A stretch of 64,000 nucleotides of DNA, from the NCBI RefSeq assembly GCF_001557235.1, contig NZ_LSJI01000180.1:83501-147500 (forward strand). The letters are read 5' to 3'. This document shows positions 1 to 9,285 of this stretch, in pieces; position 1 is the first letter of the stretch; each line of letters opens with the position of its first letter. The stretch is from Phenylobacterium sp. CCH9-H3. GTDB lineage: Bacteria > Pseudomonadota > Alphaproteobacteria > Caulobacterales > Caulobacteraceae. A program made the position numbers and the translations under genes. The notes below the pieces were generated by a model. That model searched no databases. It was not told where the DNA came from and saw nothing but the letters and a program-made list of their open reading frames with translations.

Positions 1-763
1 CGCCGCCGCGACGCTGCCGCCACTGGTGACGGTCGGAGTGCTGCTGGCCCTCTGGCAACTGCTGGCGGGCTCGGGCGGACTGCCGGCCCCGGCCACCATC
101 TGGCTGGAGTCCCGCGAACTGATCCTGCACCCGTTCTACGACCGGGGCGGGGTGGATAAAGGGCTGTTCTGGCACGCCCTCACAAGCCTGCAGCGGGTCG
201 CCATCGGCTTCAGCTTCGCGGCGGTCGTGGGCGTGGCGCTGGGGGTCCTGGTCGGCTCCAGCCGGCTGGCGCATCGCGGCCTGGATCCGATCTTCCAGGT
301 GCTGCGAACGGTGCCGCCGCTGGCCTGGCTGCCGATCTCGCTGGCCGCCCTGCACGAGGCCAATCCCTCGGCCCTGTTCGTGATCTTCATCACCGCCATC
401 TGGCCGATCGTGATCAACACGGCGGTGGGCGTACGCAACATCCCGCAAGATTACGTCAACGTGGGCCGGGTGCTGCGCCTGTCGCCGCCGGAGTACTTCG
501 TCACCATCCTGCTGCCCGCCGCCACGCCCTACATCTTCACCGGCCTGCGCATCGGGGTGGGCATGAGCTGGCTGGCCATCGTCGCGTCCGAGATGCTGCT
601 TGGCGGCGTGGGCGTCGGCTTCTTCATCTGGGACCAGTACAATGCGTCCCGGATTTCCGACATCGTCGTGGCCCTGGTGTGGGTCGGCCTGGTGGGCTTC
701 GCGCTCGACCGGCTGGTCGCCCTGCTGGGCCGCATCGTCTCGCGCGGCGCGGCCGCGGACTAG
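1..763 (+). CDS. nrtB: Nitrate ABC transporter permease, 5' end outside the window
   Basis: This is the inner-membrane permease of an ABC importer for nitrate/nitrite of the NrtB/SsuC class. The frame is open from base 2, and the first possible start inside the window is GTG at 26, so the gene very probably begins upstream; about 245 residues are visible against 270-300 for full NrtB. Several hydrophobic segments are seen, with the NrtB-type stretch LRTVPPLAWLPI (near residue 92 counted from 26) and the cytoplasmic loop around NTAVGVRNIPQDYVNVGRVL, which contacts the ATPase. It ends 13 bp before the ATPase gene, so the two are co-transcribed. The periplasmic binding protein (nrtA) is expected just upstream. 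Family assignment is firm; the N-terminus is unknown. Confidence 0.92.
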   Translation, partial: AAATLPPLVTVGVLLALWQLLAGSGGLPAPATIWLESRELILHPFYDRGGVDKGLFWHALTSLQRVAIGFSFAAVVGVALGVLVGSSRLAHRGLDPIFQVLRTVPPLAWLPISLAALHEANPSALFVIFITAIWPIVINTAVGVRNIPQDYVNVGRVLRLSPPEYFVTILLPAATPYIFTGLRIGVGMSWLAIVASEMLLGGVGVGFFIWDQYNASRISDIVVALVWVGLVGFALDRLVALLGRIVSRGAAAD

Positions 764-776
764 GGAGCCCTGACCC

Positions 777-1571
777 ATGAGCAGCAGAGCCTATCTTTCC
801 ATCGAAGACGTCGGCGTCACGTTCGGGTCCGGGTCCGAAGTGCTGCGGGGCGTGGACCTGACAGTGGACAAGGGCGAGTTCATCTCGATCATCGGCCACT
901 CCGGGTGCGGGAAGTCCACGCTCCTCAACGTGGTCGCCGGCCTGCTGCCGGTGACGCGCGGCGCCGTGATCCTGGACCGGCAGGCGGTCGACGGGCCGGG
1001 GCCGGACCGCGCAGTGGTGTTCCAGAACCACTCGCTGCTGCCATGGCTGACGGTCTACGAGAACGTTCGCCTGGCCGTGGATAAGGTGTTCCGCGGCGCG
1101 AAGTCCCGCGCCGAGCGGCACGCCTGGACGCTGCACAACCTGGCCCTCGTGCAGATGACCCACGCCAAGGACAAGAAGCCGCACGAGATCTCGGGCGGCA
1201 TGAAGCAGCGGGTGGGCCTAGCGCGCGCCCTGGCCATGGAGCCCAAGGTGTTGCTGCTGGACGAGCCTTTCGGGGCGCTGGACGCCCTGACGCGCGCCAA
1301 CCTGCAGGACAGCGTGATGGAGATCCACGCCAAGCTCGGCAACACCGTGCTGATGATCACCCACGACGTGGACGAGGCTGTGCTGCTGTCGGACCGGATC
1401 GTGATGATGACCAACGGGCCGGCGGCCGAGGTCGGCGATATCGTGCGGGTCGACCTGCCTCGACCGAGGCGGCGTATCGAGGTGGACGCCATGCCCGCCT
1501 ACATCGCCGCCCGCCACGCGGTGATCGAGTTTCTATACGCGCGGCACACGGCGCTTCGCCCAGCCGCATAG
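777..1571 (+). CDS. nrtD: Nitrate ABC transporter ATP-binding protein
   Basis: This 264-residue ATPase energises the nitrate importer. Visible motifs in order are Walker A GHSGCGKST (near residue 41), signature ISGGMKQRVGLARAL (near 139), Walker [14 protein letters not shown] (near 160) and the switch histidine in THDVDEAV. It lacks the extra C-terminal solute-binding domain of cyanobacterial NrtC, so it is NrtD-like; the C/D naming is a convention. ATG follows the permease by 13 bp. A hairpin with a short T-run follows at 1581-1614, suggesting that the ABC genes can be terminated before narK. Confidence 0.93.
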   Translation: MSSRAYLSIEDVGVTFGSGSEVLRGVDLTVDKGEFISIIGHSGCGKSTLLNVVAGLLPVTRGAVILDRQAVDGPGPDRAVVFQNHSLLPWLTVYENVRLAVDKVFRGAKSRAERHAWTLHNLALVQMTHAKDKKPHEISGGMKQRVGLARALAMEPKVLLLDEPFGALDALTRANLQDSVMEIHAKLGNTVLMITHDVDEAVLLSDRIVMMTNGPAAEVGDIVRVDLPRPRRRIEVDAMPAYIAARHAVIEFLYARHTALRPAA

Positions 1572-1580
1572 CCTAATTTC

Positions 1581-1614
1581 CAGGCGCCCGCCGCCGTGTG
1601 GGCGCCTGAATTTT
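1581..1614 (+). terminator. Intrinsic terminator-like hairpin after the nitrate ABC genes
   Basis: A perfect 9-bp stem, CAGGCGCCC (1581-1589) with GGGCGCCTG (1600-1608), has a 10-nt loop and is followed by AATTTT. It lies 10 bp after the ATPase stop and 190 bp before narK, where read-through would be trimmed. The T-run is short, so strength is uncertain. Confidence 0.6.
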
Positions 1615-1797
1615 GCACTGCAGCGAGATCAGGGCGCCTGGCAGGCTCATCGCCCCGTGACCATCGCCTCCGACTGCGGTCTCTTCACTTCACGGCCCAG
1701 GACAACGGCGTTCGCGGCTCCCGGATCGGCTCGAGGTTGAGCCTTCCCTTTTCCCGGCGACGCCGCCTGTCCACTCCAGCATGGGGCCGAACTCCCA

Positions 1798-3021
1798 ATG
1801 GTCAGCCGCTCGTTCCTGAAGTCGGGTCACACACCGACTCTGCTTTCCGCCTTCCTTTATTTCGACCTCAGCTTCATGACCTGGGTGGTCCTGGGCCCGC
1901 TGGGCGTCGCGATCGCGAAGGATTTCGGGCTGACCCCGGCGCAGAAGGGTTTGATGGTGGCCGTGCCGGTGCTGTCCGGCGCGCTGCTCCGCCTGGTCGC
2001 CGGCCTCATGGTCGACCACATCGGACCCAAGAAGACCGGCCTGATCGGCCAGCTCATCGTCCTGGCTGGTCTGGCGGTGGCGTGGTTCCTGGGCGTGCAC
2101 AGCTATCATCAGGTCCTCGCCCTGGGCGTGGTCCTGGGGGTGGCGGGCGCCTCGTTCGCCGTGGCCCTGCCGCTGGCCTCGCGCTGGTATCCGCCGGAGC
2201 ACCAGGGCCTCGCACTGGGCATCGCCGGCGCCGGCAACTCGGGCACGGCGCTGGCCGCGCTGTTCGCCCCCGCGCTGGCCCAGAGCTTCGGCTGGCAGAA
2301 CGTGATCGGCCTGGCCGCCCTGCCGCTACTGGTCGCCTTCGTGGTGTATCTGGTCTTCGCCAAGGACGCCCCGAACCGGCCGCCGCCCAAGACCCTGTCG
2401 GAGTACATGAGCGTGCTGGGCACGGGCGACGCCTGGTGGCTGATGGCCCTCTATGGCGTGACCTTCGGCGGCTTCGTCGGTCTCTCGTCCTCGCTGACCA
2501 TCTATTTCAACGCCGAGTACGGCCTGCCCGCGGTGACCGCCGGCTTCTTCACCGCGGCCTGCGTGTTCGCCGGCTCGTTCGTCCGGCCGGTGGGCGGCGC
2601 GCTCGCGGACCGCTTCGGCGGCGTGCGGACGCTGACGGTGGTCTATGTCCTGGCGGCCCTGGGCCTGGCCCTGGTCAGCTTCCAGCAACCCAGCGCCTGG
2701 GTCGCCCTGGCCCTCATGATGTTCGCCATGATGGCCCTGGGCGCCGGCAACGGGGCGGTCTTCCAGCTCGCCCCCCAGCGGTTCGGCAAGGAGATCGGCG
2801 TCGTCACCGGCCTGGTCGGGATGACCGGCGGCATCGGCGGCTTCTACCTGGCCGCCAGCCTGGGCTGGGCCAAGGAGGTGACCGGCTCGTACCAGATGGG
2901 CCTGCTGGCCTTCGGCGGCCTCGCCCTGCTGGCCCTGGTCGGCCTGACCGGCGTGAAGGCGCGGTGGCGCAAGACCTGGCCGGAACTGGCCGGCGCCGCC
3001 GCCTCGGCCCTGCGACTGTAA
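1798..3021 (+). CDS. narK: MFS nitrate/nitrite transporter, NarK/NasA family
   Basis: This 407-residue major-facilitator protein moves nitrate and/or nitrite across the inner membrane. It has about 12 hydrophobic segments and the two nitrate-signature glycine stretches of this family, GIAGAGNSGTAL (near residue 140) and GMTGGIGGFY (near 340). ATG at 1798 gives a normal family length, about 400. It sits 10 bp before nirB and 226 bp after the ABC transporter, so the cluster encodes two nitrate uptake routes. A longer reading frame across the same bases (1596-3035) is a shadow. Direction and substrate (uptake versus nitrite exchange) cannot be read from sequence. Confidence 0.93.
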   Translation: MVSRSFLKSGHTPTLLSAFLYFDLSFMTWVVLGPLGVAIAKDFGLTPAQKGLMVAVPVLSGALLRLVAGLMVDHIGPKKTGLIGQLIVLAGLAVAWFLGVHSYHQVLALGVVLGVAGASFAVALPLASRWYPPEHQGLALGIAGAGNSGTALAALFAPALAQSFGWQNVIGLAALPLLVAFVVYLVFAKDAPNRPPPKTLSEYMSVLGTGDAWWLMALYGVTFGGFVGLSSSLTIYFNAEYGLPAVTAGFFTAACVFAGSFVRPVGGALADRFGGVRTLTVVYVLAALGLALVSFQQPSAWVALALMMFAMMALGAGNGAVFQLAPQRFGKEIGVVTGLVGMTGGIGGFYLAASLGWAKEVTGSYQMGLLAFGGLALLALVGLTGVKARWRKTWPELAGAAASALRL

Positions 3022-3031
3022 GGGGGCCGCC

Positions 3032-5479
3032 ATGACCAAGGAGAGACTGGTCGTCGTCGGCAACGGCATGGCCGGCTGCCGTGCGGTGCAGGAGGTGCTG
3101 AAGCGCGATCCCGGCCGCTACGACATCACCATCTTCGGCGCCGAGCCGCGGGTGAACTACGACCGCATCATGCTGTCGCCGGTGCTGGCGGGCGAGAAGT
3201 CGTTCGCCGACATCGTGATCAACGACGAGGCCTGGTACGCCGACAACGGCATCGACCTGCGCGCCGGCGCCCGGGTCGAAGCGATCGATCGTGGAGCTGG
3301 CGTGGTGCGCGCGGCTGATGGGACCGAGGTCCCTTACGATCGGCTGATCCTGGCCACAGGCTCGGATCCGATCCGCCTGCCCTTGCCGGGCGCGGACCTG
3401 GCGGGCGTGGTCACCTTCCGCGACCTGGACGACGTGGAGGCCATGATCGCGGCCGCGAAGCCGGGCGCGAAGGCGGTGGTGATCGGCGGCGGCCTGCTGG
3501 GCATCGAGGCGGCCTACGGACTTTCGAAGCGCGGCATGGGCGCCACCGTCGTCCACCTGATGGACGTGCTGATGGAGCGCCAGCTGGACGCCTCGGCGGG
3601 CTTCCTGCTGACCGAGGCCCTGGCGGAAAAGGGCGTCGAGACTGTGCTGGAAGCGCAGTCGGAAGAGATCCTCGGGGCGAACGGCCGCGTCAGCGGCCTG
3701 CGCCTCAAGGACGGCCGGGTGTTGGACTGCGATCTCCTGGTGATGGCGGTCGGCATCCGGCCGAACGGGACCCTGGCCAAGGCGGCCGGGCTGGACGTGA
3801 ACCGCGGCGTCGTCGTGGACGACGCCCTGCGCACCTCGGACCCGGCGATCTACGCCATCGGCGAGTGCGTCGAGCACCGCGGCCAGTGCTATGGCCTAGT
3901 GGCGCCGATCTGGGAGATGTGCCGCACCCTGGGCGAGGCGTTGACGGACGGGCAGGCGGCCTACGAGGGCTCCAGCCTCTCGACCCGCCTCAAGGTCTCC
4001 GGTGTCGACGTGTTCTCGGCGGGCAAGCATCTGGGCGGCCCGGGCTGCGAGGACATCGTGTTCCGCGACGCCGGCCGCGGCGTCTACAAGCGGATCGTCC
4101 TGGAGGCCGGTAAGGTCGCCGGGGCGGTGCTGTTCGGCGATGCGTCCGACGGAGGCTGGTACTTCGACCTCATGAAGTCGGGGGAGGACGTCGCGGCCTT
4201 CCGCGAGACCCTGGTGTTCGGCCAAGCGGCCACGGAGGGCCTTCGAGGCCTGGACCCTAGCGCGGCCGTTGCGGCCATGGCCGACACCGCCGAGGTGTGC
4301 GGCTGCAACGGCGTCTGCAAGGGCGAGATCACCGCTGCCATCACGGATCAGGGCCTGACCACGCTGGAGAGCGTACGCGCCGTCACCAAGGCGTCCGCGT
4401 CGTGCGGCACCTGCACCCCGCTGGTGGAGAAGCTGCTCAAGCTCAGCCTGGGCGATGCGTTCCAGGTCCAGACCGGTCCGAAGCCGGTCTGCGGCTGCAC
4501 CCATCACGGGCACGACGAGGTGCGGCGCCGCATCCTCGCCGAGGAGCTGAAGTCGATCCCGGCTGCGATGCAGGCGCTGGAATGGACCACGCCGGACGGT
4601 TGCTCCTCGTGCCGGCCGGCGCTGAACTACTACCTGGTCTGCGCCTGGCCCGGCGACTATCGGGACGACCGCCAGTCGCGGTTCGTGAACGAGCGCGTCC
4701 ACGCCAACATCCAGAAGGATGGGACCTATTCCGTCGTGCCGCGGATGTGGGGCGGCGTGACCAGCGCCGACGAACTGCGCGCCATCGCCGATGTGGTGGA
4801 CAAGTTCGACATTCCGACGGTCAAGGTCACTGGCGGCCAGCGCATCGACCTGCTGGGCGTGAAGAAGGACGACCTGCCCGCCGTCTGGGCCGACCTCAAC
4901 GCCGCGGGCATGGTCTCGGGCCACGCCTACGCCAAGGGCCTTCGCACCGTGAAGACCTGCGTCGGGACCGACTGGTGCCGGTTCGGGACCCAGGATTCCA
5001 CCGGTCTCGGCGTGCGGCTGGAGAAGTTCATGTGGGGGTCCTGGTCGCCGGCCAAGGTGAAGCTGGCGGTCTCGGGCTGTCCCCGGAACTGCGCGGAGGC
5101 CACCTGCAAGGATATCGGTGTCATCTGCGTCGACAGCGGCTACGAGATCCACGTGGGCGGCGCCGCCGGCCTGCACATCAAGGGAACCGAGATCCTCACC
5201 AAGGTCGCGACCGAGGACGAGGCGGTCTGGACGATCTGCGCGGTGATGCAGTTCTACCGCGAGGACGCCTGGTATCTGGAGCGGGTCTACAAGTGGATGG
5301 ACCGCATCGGCCTGGATGCGATCAAGGCCGCGGTCGAGGACCCCGAACGCCGGCGGGCCCTCTACGACCGCTTCTCGTATTCGCAGCGCTTCTACCGCGT
5401 CGATCCCTGGGCCGAGCGCGTGGCGGGCCGCGACTCCCACGAATTCAATCCGCTCAGCCGCCGTATGGAGTTCGCATGA
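3032..5479 (+). CDS. nirB: Assimilatory NADH-nitrite reductase, large subunit
   Basis: NirB (815 residues) reduces nitrite to ammonium with six electrons from NAD(P)H in the cytoplasm. The N-terminal 300 or so residues are an FAD/NAD-binding pyridine nucleotide-disulfide oxidoreductase domain, with VVVGNGMAGCR at the start and VIGGGLLGIEAA near 150. A BFD-type [2Fe-2S] domain follows, with CGCNGVCKG near 422 and SCGTC near 455. The C-terminal sulfite/nitrite-reductase half carries the cysteines that hold siroheme and 4Fe-4S: KTCVGTDWC near 641 and SGCPRNCAEA near 680. It overlaps nirD by 4 bp (ATGA), typical of translational coupling. Confidence 0.96.
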   Translation: MTKERLVVVGNGMAGCRAVQEVLKRDPGRYDITIFGAEPRVNYDRIMLSPVLAGEKSFADIVINDEAWYADNGIDLRAGARVEAIDRGAGVVRAADGTEVPYDRLILATGSDPIRLPLPGADLAGVVTFRDLDDVEAMIAAAKPGAKAVVIGGGLLGIEAAYGLSKRGMGATVVHLMDVLMERQLDASAGFLLTEALAEKGVETVLEAQSEEILGANGRVSGLRLKDGRVLDCDLLVMAVGIRPNGTLAKAAGLDVNRGVVVDDALRTSDPAIYAIGECVEHRGQCYGLVAPIWEMCRTLGEALTDGQAAYEGSSLSTRLKVSGVDVFSAGKHLGGPGCEDIVFRDAGRGVYKRIVLEAGKVAGAVLFGDASDGGWYFDLMKSGEDVAAFRETLVFGQAATEGLRGLDPSAAVAAMADTAEVCGCNGVCKGEITAAITDQGLTTLESVRAVTKASASCGTCTPLVEKLLKLSLGDAFQVQTGPKPVCGCTHHGHDEVRRRILAEELKSIPAAMQALEWTTPDGCSSCRPALNYYLVCAWPGDYRDDRQSRFVNERVHANIQKDGTYSVVPRMWGGVTSADELRAIADVVDKFDIPTVKVTGGQRIDLLGVKKDDLPAVWADLNAAGMVSGHAYAKGLRTVKTCVGTDWCRFGTQDSTGLGVRLEKFMWGSWSPAKVKLAVSGCPRNCAEATCKDIGVICVDSGYEIHVGGAAGLHIKGTEILTKVATEDEAVWTICAVMQFYREDAWYLERVYKWMDRIGLDAIKAAVEDPERRRALYDRFSYSQRFYRVDPWAERVAGRDSHEFNPLSRRMEFA

Positions 5480-5814
5480 ACGCGCTCGTCAAGGACCCGA
5501 TCATGTGGACCGACGTCGGCGCCGTGACCGACGTGCCGCTCCGCGGCTCGCGCCGGGTGCCGACGGCGGAGGGCGACATCGCCATCTTCCGCACAGGTGA
5601 TGGCCGGGTCTTCGCCTTGCGCGACCGCTGCCCGCACAAAGGCGGTCCGCTCAGCCAGGGGATCGTCCACGGCCACGCCGTGACCTGCCCGCTGCACAAC
5701 TGGTCGATCGAACTCGCCACGGGCGAGGCCATGGGCGCCGACCGTGGGAAGGGCTGCGCGCCGGTCGTTCCGCTGGAAGTGCGCGACGGCCGGCTCCTGC
5801 TGGGCCGGATCTGA
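5476..5814 (+). CDS. nirD: Nitrite reductase small subunit, Rieske-like
   Basis: NirD (112 residues) is the small partner of NirB. The start ATG at 5476 overlaps the nirB stop, and the gene ends 3 bp before nasA. The fold is Rieske-like, and here the cluster ligands are present: CPHKGG (near residue 47) and CPLHNW (near 66), that is C-x-H and C-x2-H. E. coli NirD lacks these residues, so this copy may bind a real [2Fe-2S] centre. Context fixes its role even though the domain alone could be any small Rieske ferredoxin. Confidence 0.93.
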   Translation: MNALVKDPIMWTDVGAVTDVPLRGSRRVPTAEGDIAIFRTGDGRVFALRDRCPHKGGPLSQGIVHGHAVTCPLHNWSIELATGEAMGADRGKGCAPVVPLEVRDGRLLLGRI

Positions 5815-5817
5815 CGC

Positions 5818-8460
5818 ATGAGCGTCCGCACCGCATGTCCCTATTGCGGCGTGGGCTGCGGCGTCCGCGCGGCGCCCGACGGCCGCGTACTGGCGGTGGA
5901 GGGCGACGCGGAGCACCCGGCCAATCTGGGCCGTCTCTGCTCGAAGGGGACGGCGCTGGGCAAGACGGTGGGCCTTGAAGGCCGGCTGCTGCATCCGATG
6001 ATCGGAACCCGCCGCGCCTCCTGGCACGAGGCGACGCAGCGTGTCGCCGGCCGGTTCGCCGAGACCATCGCGCGGCACGGGCCGGACTCGGTGGCCTTCT
6101 ACGTCTCCGGCCAGCTGCTGACCGAGGACTACTACGCGGCGAACAAGCTGATGAAGGGCTTCATCGGCTCGGGGAACATCGACACCAACTCCCGGCTCTG
6201 CATGGCCTCGGCGGTGATCGCGCACAAGCTGGCCTTCGGGGCGGATCTGGTGCCCGGGTGCTACGAGGACCTGGACCTGGCTGACCTGGTGGTCTTCTCC
6301 GGCCACAACGCGGCGTGGACGCACCCGGTCCTCTATCGGCGCATGGAGGCCGCCCGCGCCCGAGGCCAGCGCCACGTGGTCATCGATCCGCGCCGGACCG
6401 ACACCGCCGAAGCGGCCGACCTTCACTTGGCCCTGGCTCCCCAGAGCGACGTGCGCCTGTGGAACGGTCTTCTGGCCGATCTCATCCGGCGCGGCGCGGT
6501 GGACCGGGGTTACGTCGCCGCGCACGTGACGGGCTTCTCCGACGTCGAGGCCGAACTGGCCCAGGCGGATCAGTCGCCGGCCGCCGTCGCCGCCGATTGC
6601 GGGGTGCCGCTCGCCGACCTGGAGGCCTTCTTCCGTCTGTTCGCCGAGACGCCGCGGACGGTCAGCCTGTTTTCGATGGGCGCGAACCAGTCGGCGCAGG
6701 GCGTGGCCAAGGGTTCGGCGATCCTCAACGTCCACCTGGCTACAGGGCGGATCGGGAAGCCCGGCGCCTGCCCGTTTTCGATCACCGGCCAGCCGAACGC
6801 CATGGGCGGGCGCGAGACCGGCGGCATGGCGACCACCCTGGCCGGCCACATGGACTTCGACGACGCCAGCCGCGCCCGGGTGCAGCGGTTCTGGGGCTCG
6901 CCGACCATCGCTCCGGCGGCAGGCCTGAAGGCCGTCGACATGTTCGACGCCGTCGCCGACGGTCGGATCAAGGCGATCTGGGTCATGGCCACCAATCCGG
7001 CCGTCAGCCTGCCGAACGCCAACCGGGTGCGCGCGGCGCTGGCGGCCTGTCCCTTCGTCGTGGCGTCGGACTGCATGGCCGAGACCGACACCCTCTCGTT
7101 CGCCCACGTGAAGCTTCCGGCCCTGGCCTGGGGCGAAAAGGACGGCACGGTCACCAACTCCGAGCGCCGGATCAGCCGCCAGCGGCGCCTGTTCGATCCG
7201 CCGGGCGAGGCGCGGGCCGACTGGAAGATCATCGCCGACGTGGCGACCGCCATGGGCTTCGGCGATGGCTTCGGCTGGCGTAACCCGTCCCAGGTGTTCC
7301 GCGAATGGGCCCGCCTGACGGCCTACGAGAACGCCGACCGGGTGCTGAACCTGGGCCCGATGGCCACGATCACGCCGGAGGCCTACGAGGCGCTGGAGCC
7401 GGTGCAGTGGCCCGTGACCATGGCCGGCGGCACGGCGCGGCTGTTCACCGATGGCCGCTACCAGACCCCAGATGGCCGCGCCCGCATGGTTCCGGTGGCG
7501 GCGCGCGGCCCGGCCGAGGCCACATCGGGCGCCTTCCCGCTGTCGCTGAACACCGGGCGGGTCCGCGACCATTGGCACACCATGACCCGCACGGCCCTGG
7601 CGCCCGAACTCTGCCGCCATGCGCCCGAGCCCTATGTGGAGATGCACCCCGCCGACGCGGCGCCGCTGGGCATCGGGGAGGGCGCGCTGACCCGCGTCCA
7701 GACCGCCCAGGGCGAGGCGATTGCCCTGGCGCGGCTCACCGATCGCCAGCGGCCGGGGTCCGTGTTCATGCCGATGCACTGGACCGAGGCCTTCGCGCCG
7801 TCCGGCCGCGCCAACCCCCTGGTGGCGCCCAAGGTCGACGCGCGCTCGGGCCAGCCGGAGTTCAAGCACACGCCGGCGCGTGTGCGGGCCTACCGCGAGA
7901 CCTGGCGCGGCTTCTTCCTCGCGCGCGACGCCTGGACATCTCCCGGTGCGCTGGATCTGGTCTGGCGGCGCATTCCGCAGGCCGCGTGCCAGTTGCACGA
8001 ATTCGCCGGCCGCGGCGACGCGCGCGAACGGGCCGCCGTGCAGAAGGCGTTGACGCGCAAGAGCGGCGACGTCCTCCGCTACGAGGATCCCGCTGCGGGC
8101 AGCCTCCGCGAGGCCTGGATGGACGGAGACCGTCTGGATCGGGTGATCTTCTTCACCACCGCCGGCGCGCTCCCGCCCCGGGAATGGCTGGCCGACCTGT
8201 TCGAGGCCGACGCCCTGACCGCGGCCGACCGAACGGCCCTGCTGATGGGCCGCCCGCCGGGCCGGGCCGTGGACGCCAGCCCGATCGTCTGCGCCTGCCG
8301 GGGCGTGCGCGCGGGGCGGATCGACGCTGCGGTCGCCGCCGGCTGCGCCACCGTGGACGCCGTCGGCGAGGCCACCGGCGCCGGGACCAGCTGCGGCTCG
8401 TGCCGCCCCGAGATCGCCCGCCTGATCGCCGCAAAGGGAGAGGTCCGCCATGCCGCCTGA
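5818..8460 (+). CDS. nasA: Assimilatory nitrate reductase, catalytic subunit
   Basis: This 880-residue molybdopterin (bis-MGD) enzyme reduces nitrate to nitrite in the cytoplasm. The N-terminus has the 4Fe-4S motif CPYCGVGC, with the fourth cysteine in RLCSKG. The middle holds molybdopterin oxidoreductase domains, for example NTGRVRDHWHTMTR of the dinucleotide-binding domain near 580. The last 60 residues are a BFD-like [2Fe-2S] domain (VCACRGV and SCGSCRPE) through which electrons can enter, as in other NasA proteins. No twin-arginine signal is present, consistent with assimilation. The gene overlaps cobA by 11 bp. Confidence 0.95.
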   Translation: MSVRTACPYCGVGCGVRAAPDGRVLAVEGDAEHPANLGRLCSKGTALGKTVGLEGRLLHPMIGTRRASWHEATQRVAGRFAETIARHGPDSVAFYVSGQLLTEDYYAANKLMKGFIGSGNIDTNSRLCMASAVIAHKLAFGADLVPGCYEDLDLADLVVFSGHNAAWTHPVLYRRMEAARARGQRHVVIDPRRTDTAEAADLHLALAPQSDVRLWNGLLADLIRRGAVDRGYVAAHVTGFSDVEAELAQADQSPAAVAADCGVPLADLEAFFRLFAETPRTVSLFSMGANQSAQGVAKGSAILNVHLATGRIGKPGACPFSITGQPNAMGGRETGGMATTLAGHMDFDDASRARVQRFWGSPTIAPAAGLKAVDMFDAVADGRIKAIWVMATNPAVSLPNANRVRAALAACPFVVASDCMAETDTLSFAHVKLPALAWGEKDGTVTNSERRISRQRRLFDPPGEARADWKIIADVATAMGFGDGFGWRNPSQVFREWARLTAYENADRVLNLGPMATITPEAYEALEPVQWPVTMAGGTARLFTDGRYQTPDGRARMVPVAARGPAEATSGAFPLSLNTGRVRDHWHTMTRTALAPELCRHAPEPYVEMHPADAAPLGIGEGALTRVQTAQGEAIALARLTDRQRPGSVFMPMHWTEAFAPSGRANPLVAPKVDARSGQPEFKHTPARVRAYRETWRGFFLARDAWTSPGALDLVWRRIPQAACQLHEFAGRGDARERAAVQKALTRKSGDVLRYEDPAAGSLREAWMDGDRLDRVIFFTTAGALPPREWLADLFEADALTAADRTALLMGRPPGRAVDASPIVCACRGVRAGRIDAAVAAGCATVDAVGEATGAGTSCGSCRPEIARLIAAKGEVRHAA

Positions 8461-9220
8461 ACTGGGACGGGCGCGCCTCGTGGGCGCAGGGCCGGGCTCG
8501 GCCGATCTGCTGACGGTCCGCGCGCACCGCGCCATCGAGGGCGCCCAGGCGCTGCTCTACGACGCCCTGGTGTCGGACGAGGTGCTGGCGCTCGCGCCGG
8601 CCGCCTGCCTCAAGATCCAGACCGGCAAGCGCGCCGGCAGGACCAGCATGAAGCAGGAGACGATCAACCGCCTGATGCTGCGACTGGCGCGCCGGGGCGT
8701 GGACGTGGTGCGGCTGAAGGGCGGAGACCCCTCGATCTTCGGCCGCGTGGGCGAGGAGGCTGCGTTCCTGCACGCCCATGGCGTCGAGACCGAGGTCATA
8801 CCCGGCGTCACGGCCGCCAGTGCGGCGGCCGCCCAGTTCGGCTTTCCACTGACGCATCGCGGCGAGGCGCGGCGCCTGCTGATCGCCACGGCCACGACCC
8901 AGGACGGCGCGCTGACCGACGGCGGCTGGCGGGCGGCGGCCGATCCGCAGACCACCGTGGCGCTCTACATGGGCCGCGACCGGCTCGAGGCGGCGGCCCA
9001 GCGCCTGATCGCAGAGGGCCGCGCGCCGGAGACGCCGGCCATTGCGGTCGAGAACGCCGGCCGGCCGGATGCGCGGGCCCTGCCGGGCGTGCTGGCCGAT
9101 CTGGGCTCGACCCTGGCGGCGGCGCAGGTCACGGGGCCTGTCGTCCTCATCGTCGGCGAGGTGACCGCTCAGGCCGCCGCCGGCGTCGCCCTGTCGGCCG
9201 ACTTGGCCCGGACCGCATGA
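8450..9220 (+). CDS. cobA: Uroporphyrinogen-III C-methyltransferase for siroheme
   Basis: This 256-residue enzyme uses S-adenosylmethionine to methylate uroporphyrinogen III twice, giving precorrin-2, the precursor of siroheme and cobalamin. It is the tetrapyrrole methylase fold with the N-terminal VGAGPGSADLLTVRA motif, VVRLKGGDPSIFGR (near 85) and VIPGVTAASAAAA (near 118). It has no CysG-type dehydrogenase/ferrochelatase domain, so those steps must be encoded elsewhere. Its overlap with nasA and its place in the cluster indicate that it supplies siroheme to NirB. The gene could also be called sumT or nasF. Confidence 0.93.
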   Translation: MPPELGRARLVGAGPGSADLLTVRAHRAIEGAQALLYDALVSDEVLALAPAACLKIQTGKRAGRTSMKQETINRLMLRLARRGVDVVRLKGGDPSIFGRVGEEAAFLHAHGVETEVIPGVTAASAAAAQFGFPLTHRGEARRLLIATATTQDGALTDGGWRAAADPQTTVALYMGRDRLEAAAQRLIAEGRAPETPAIAVENAGRPDARALPGVLADLGSTLAAAQVTGPVVLIVGEVTAQAAAGVALSADLARTA

Positions 9221-9285
9221 TCGCAAGCCTTGCCTGACGTTGCGTGCGGGGTGGGAGGGTCCGCGCCCAAGCCTTGGGAGCGACC

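Noticed and set aside
1596..3035. A 479-codon + strand frame overlapping narK
   Set aside because: It is out of frame with NarK and encodes a Gly/Arg/Pro-rich product without membrane segments.
5392..8535. A 1047-codon open frame on the minus strand across nasA
   Set aside because: It is antisense to a clear NasA/NirD coding region. Its Arg/His/Gly-rich translation has no domain, and GC-rich third positions remove stop codons on the other strand.
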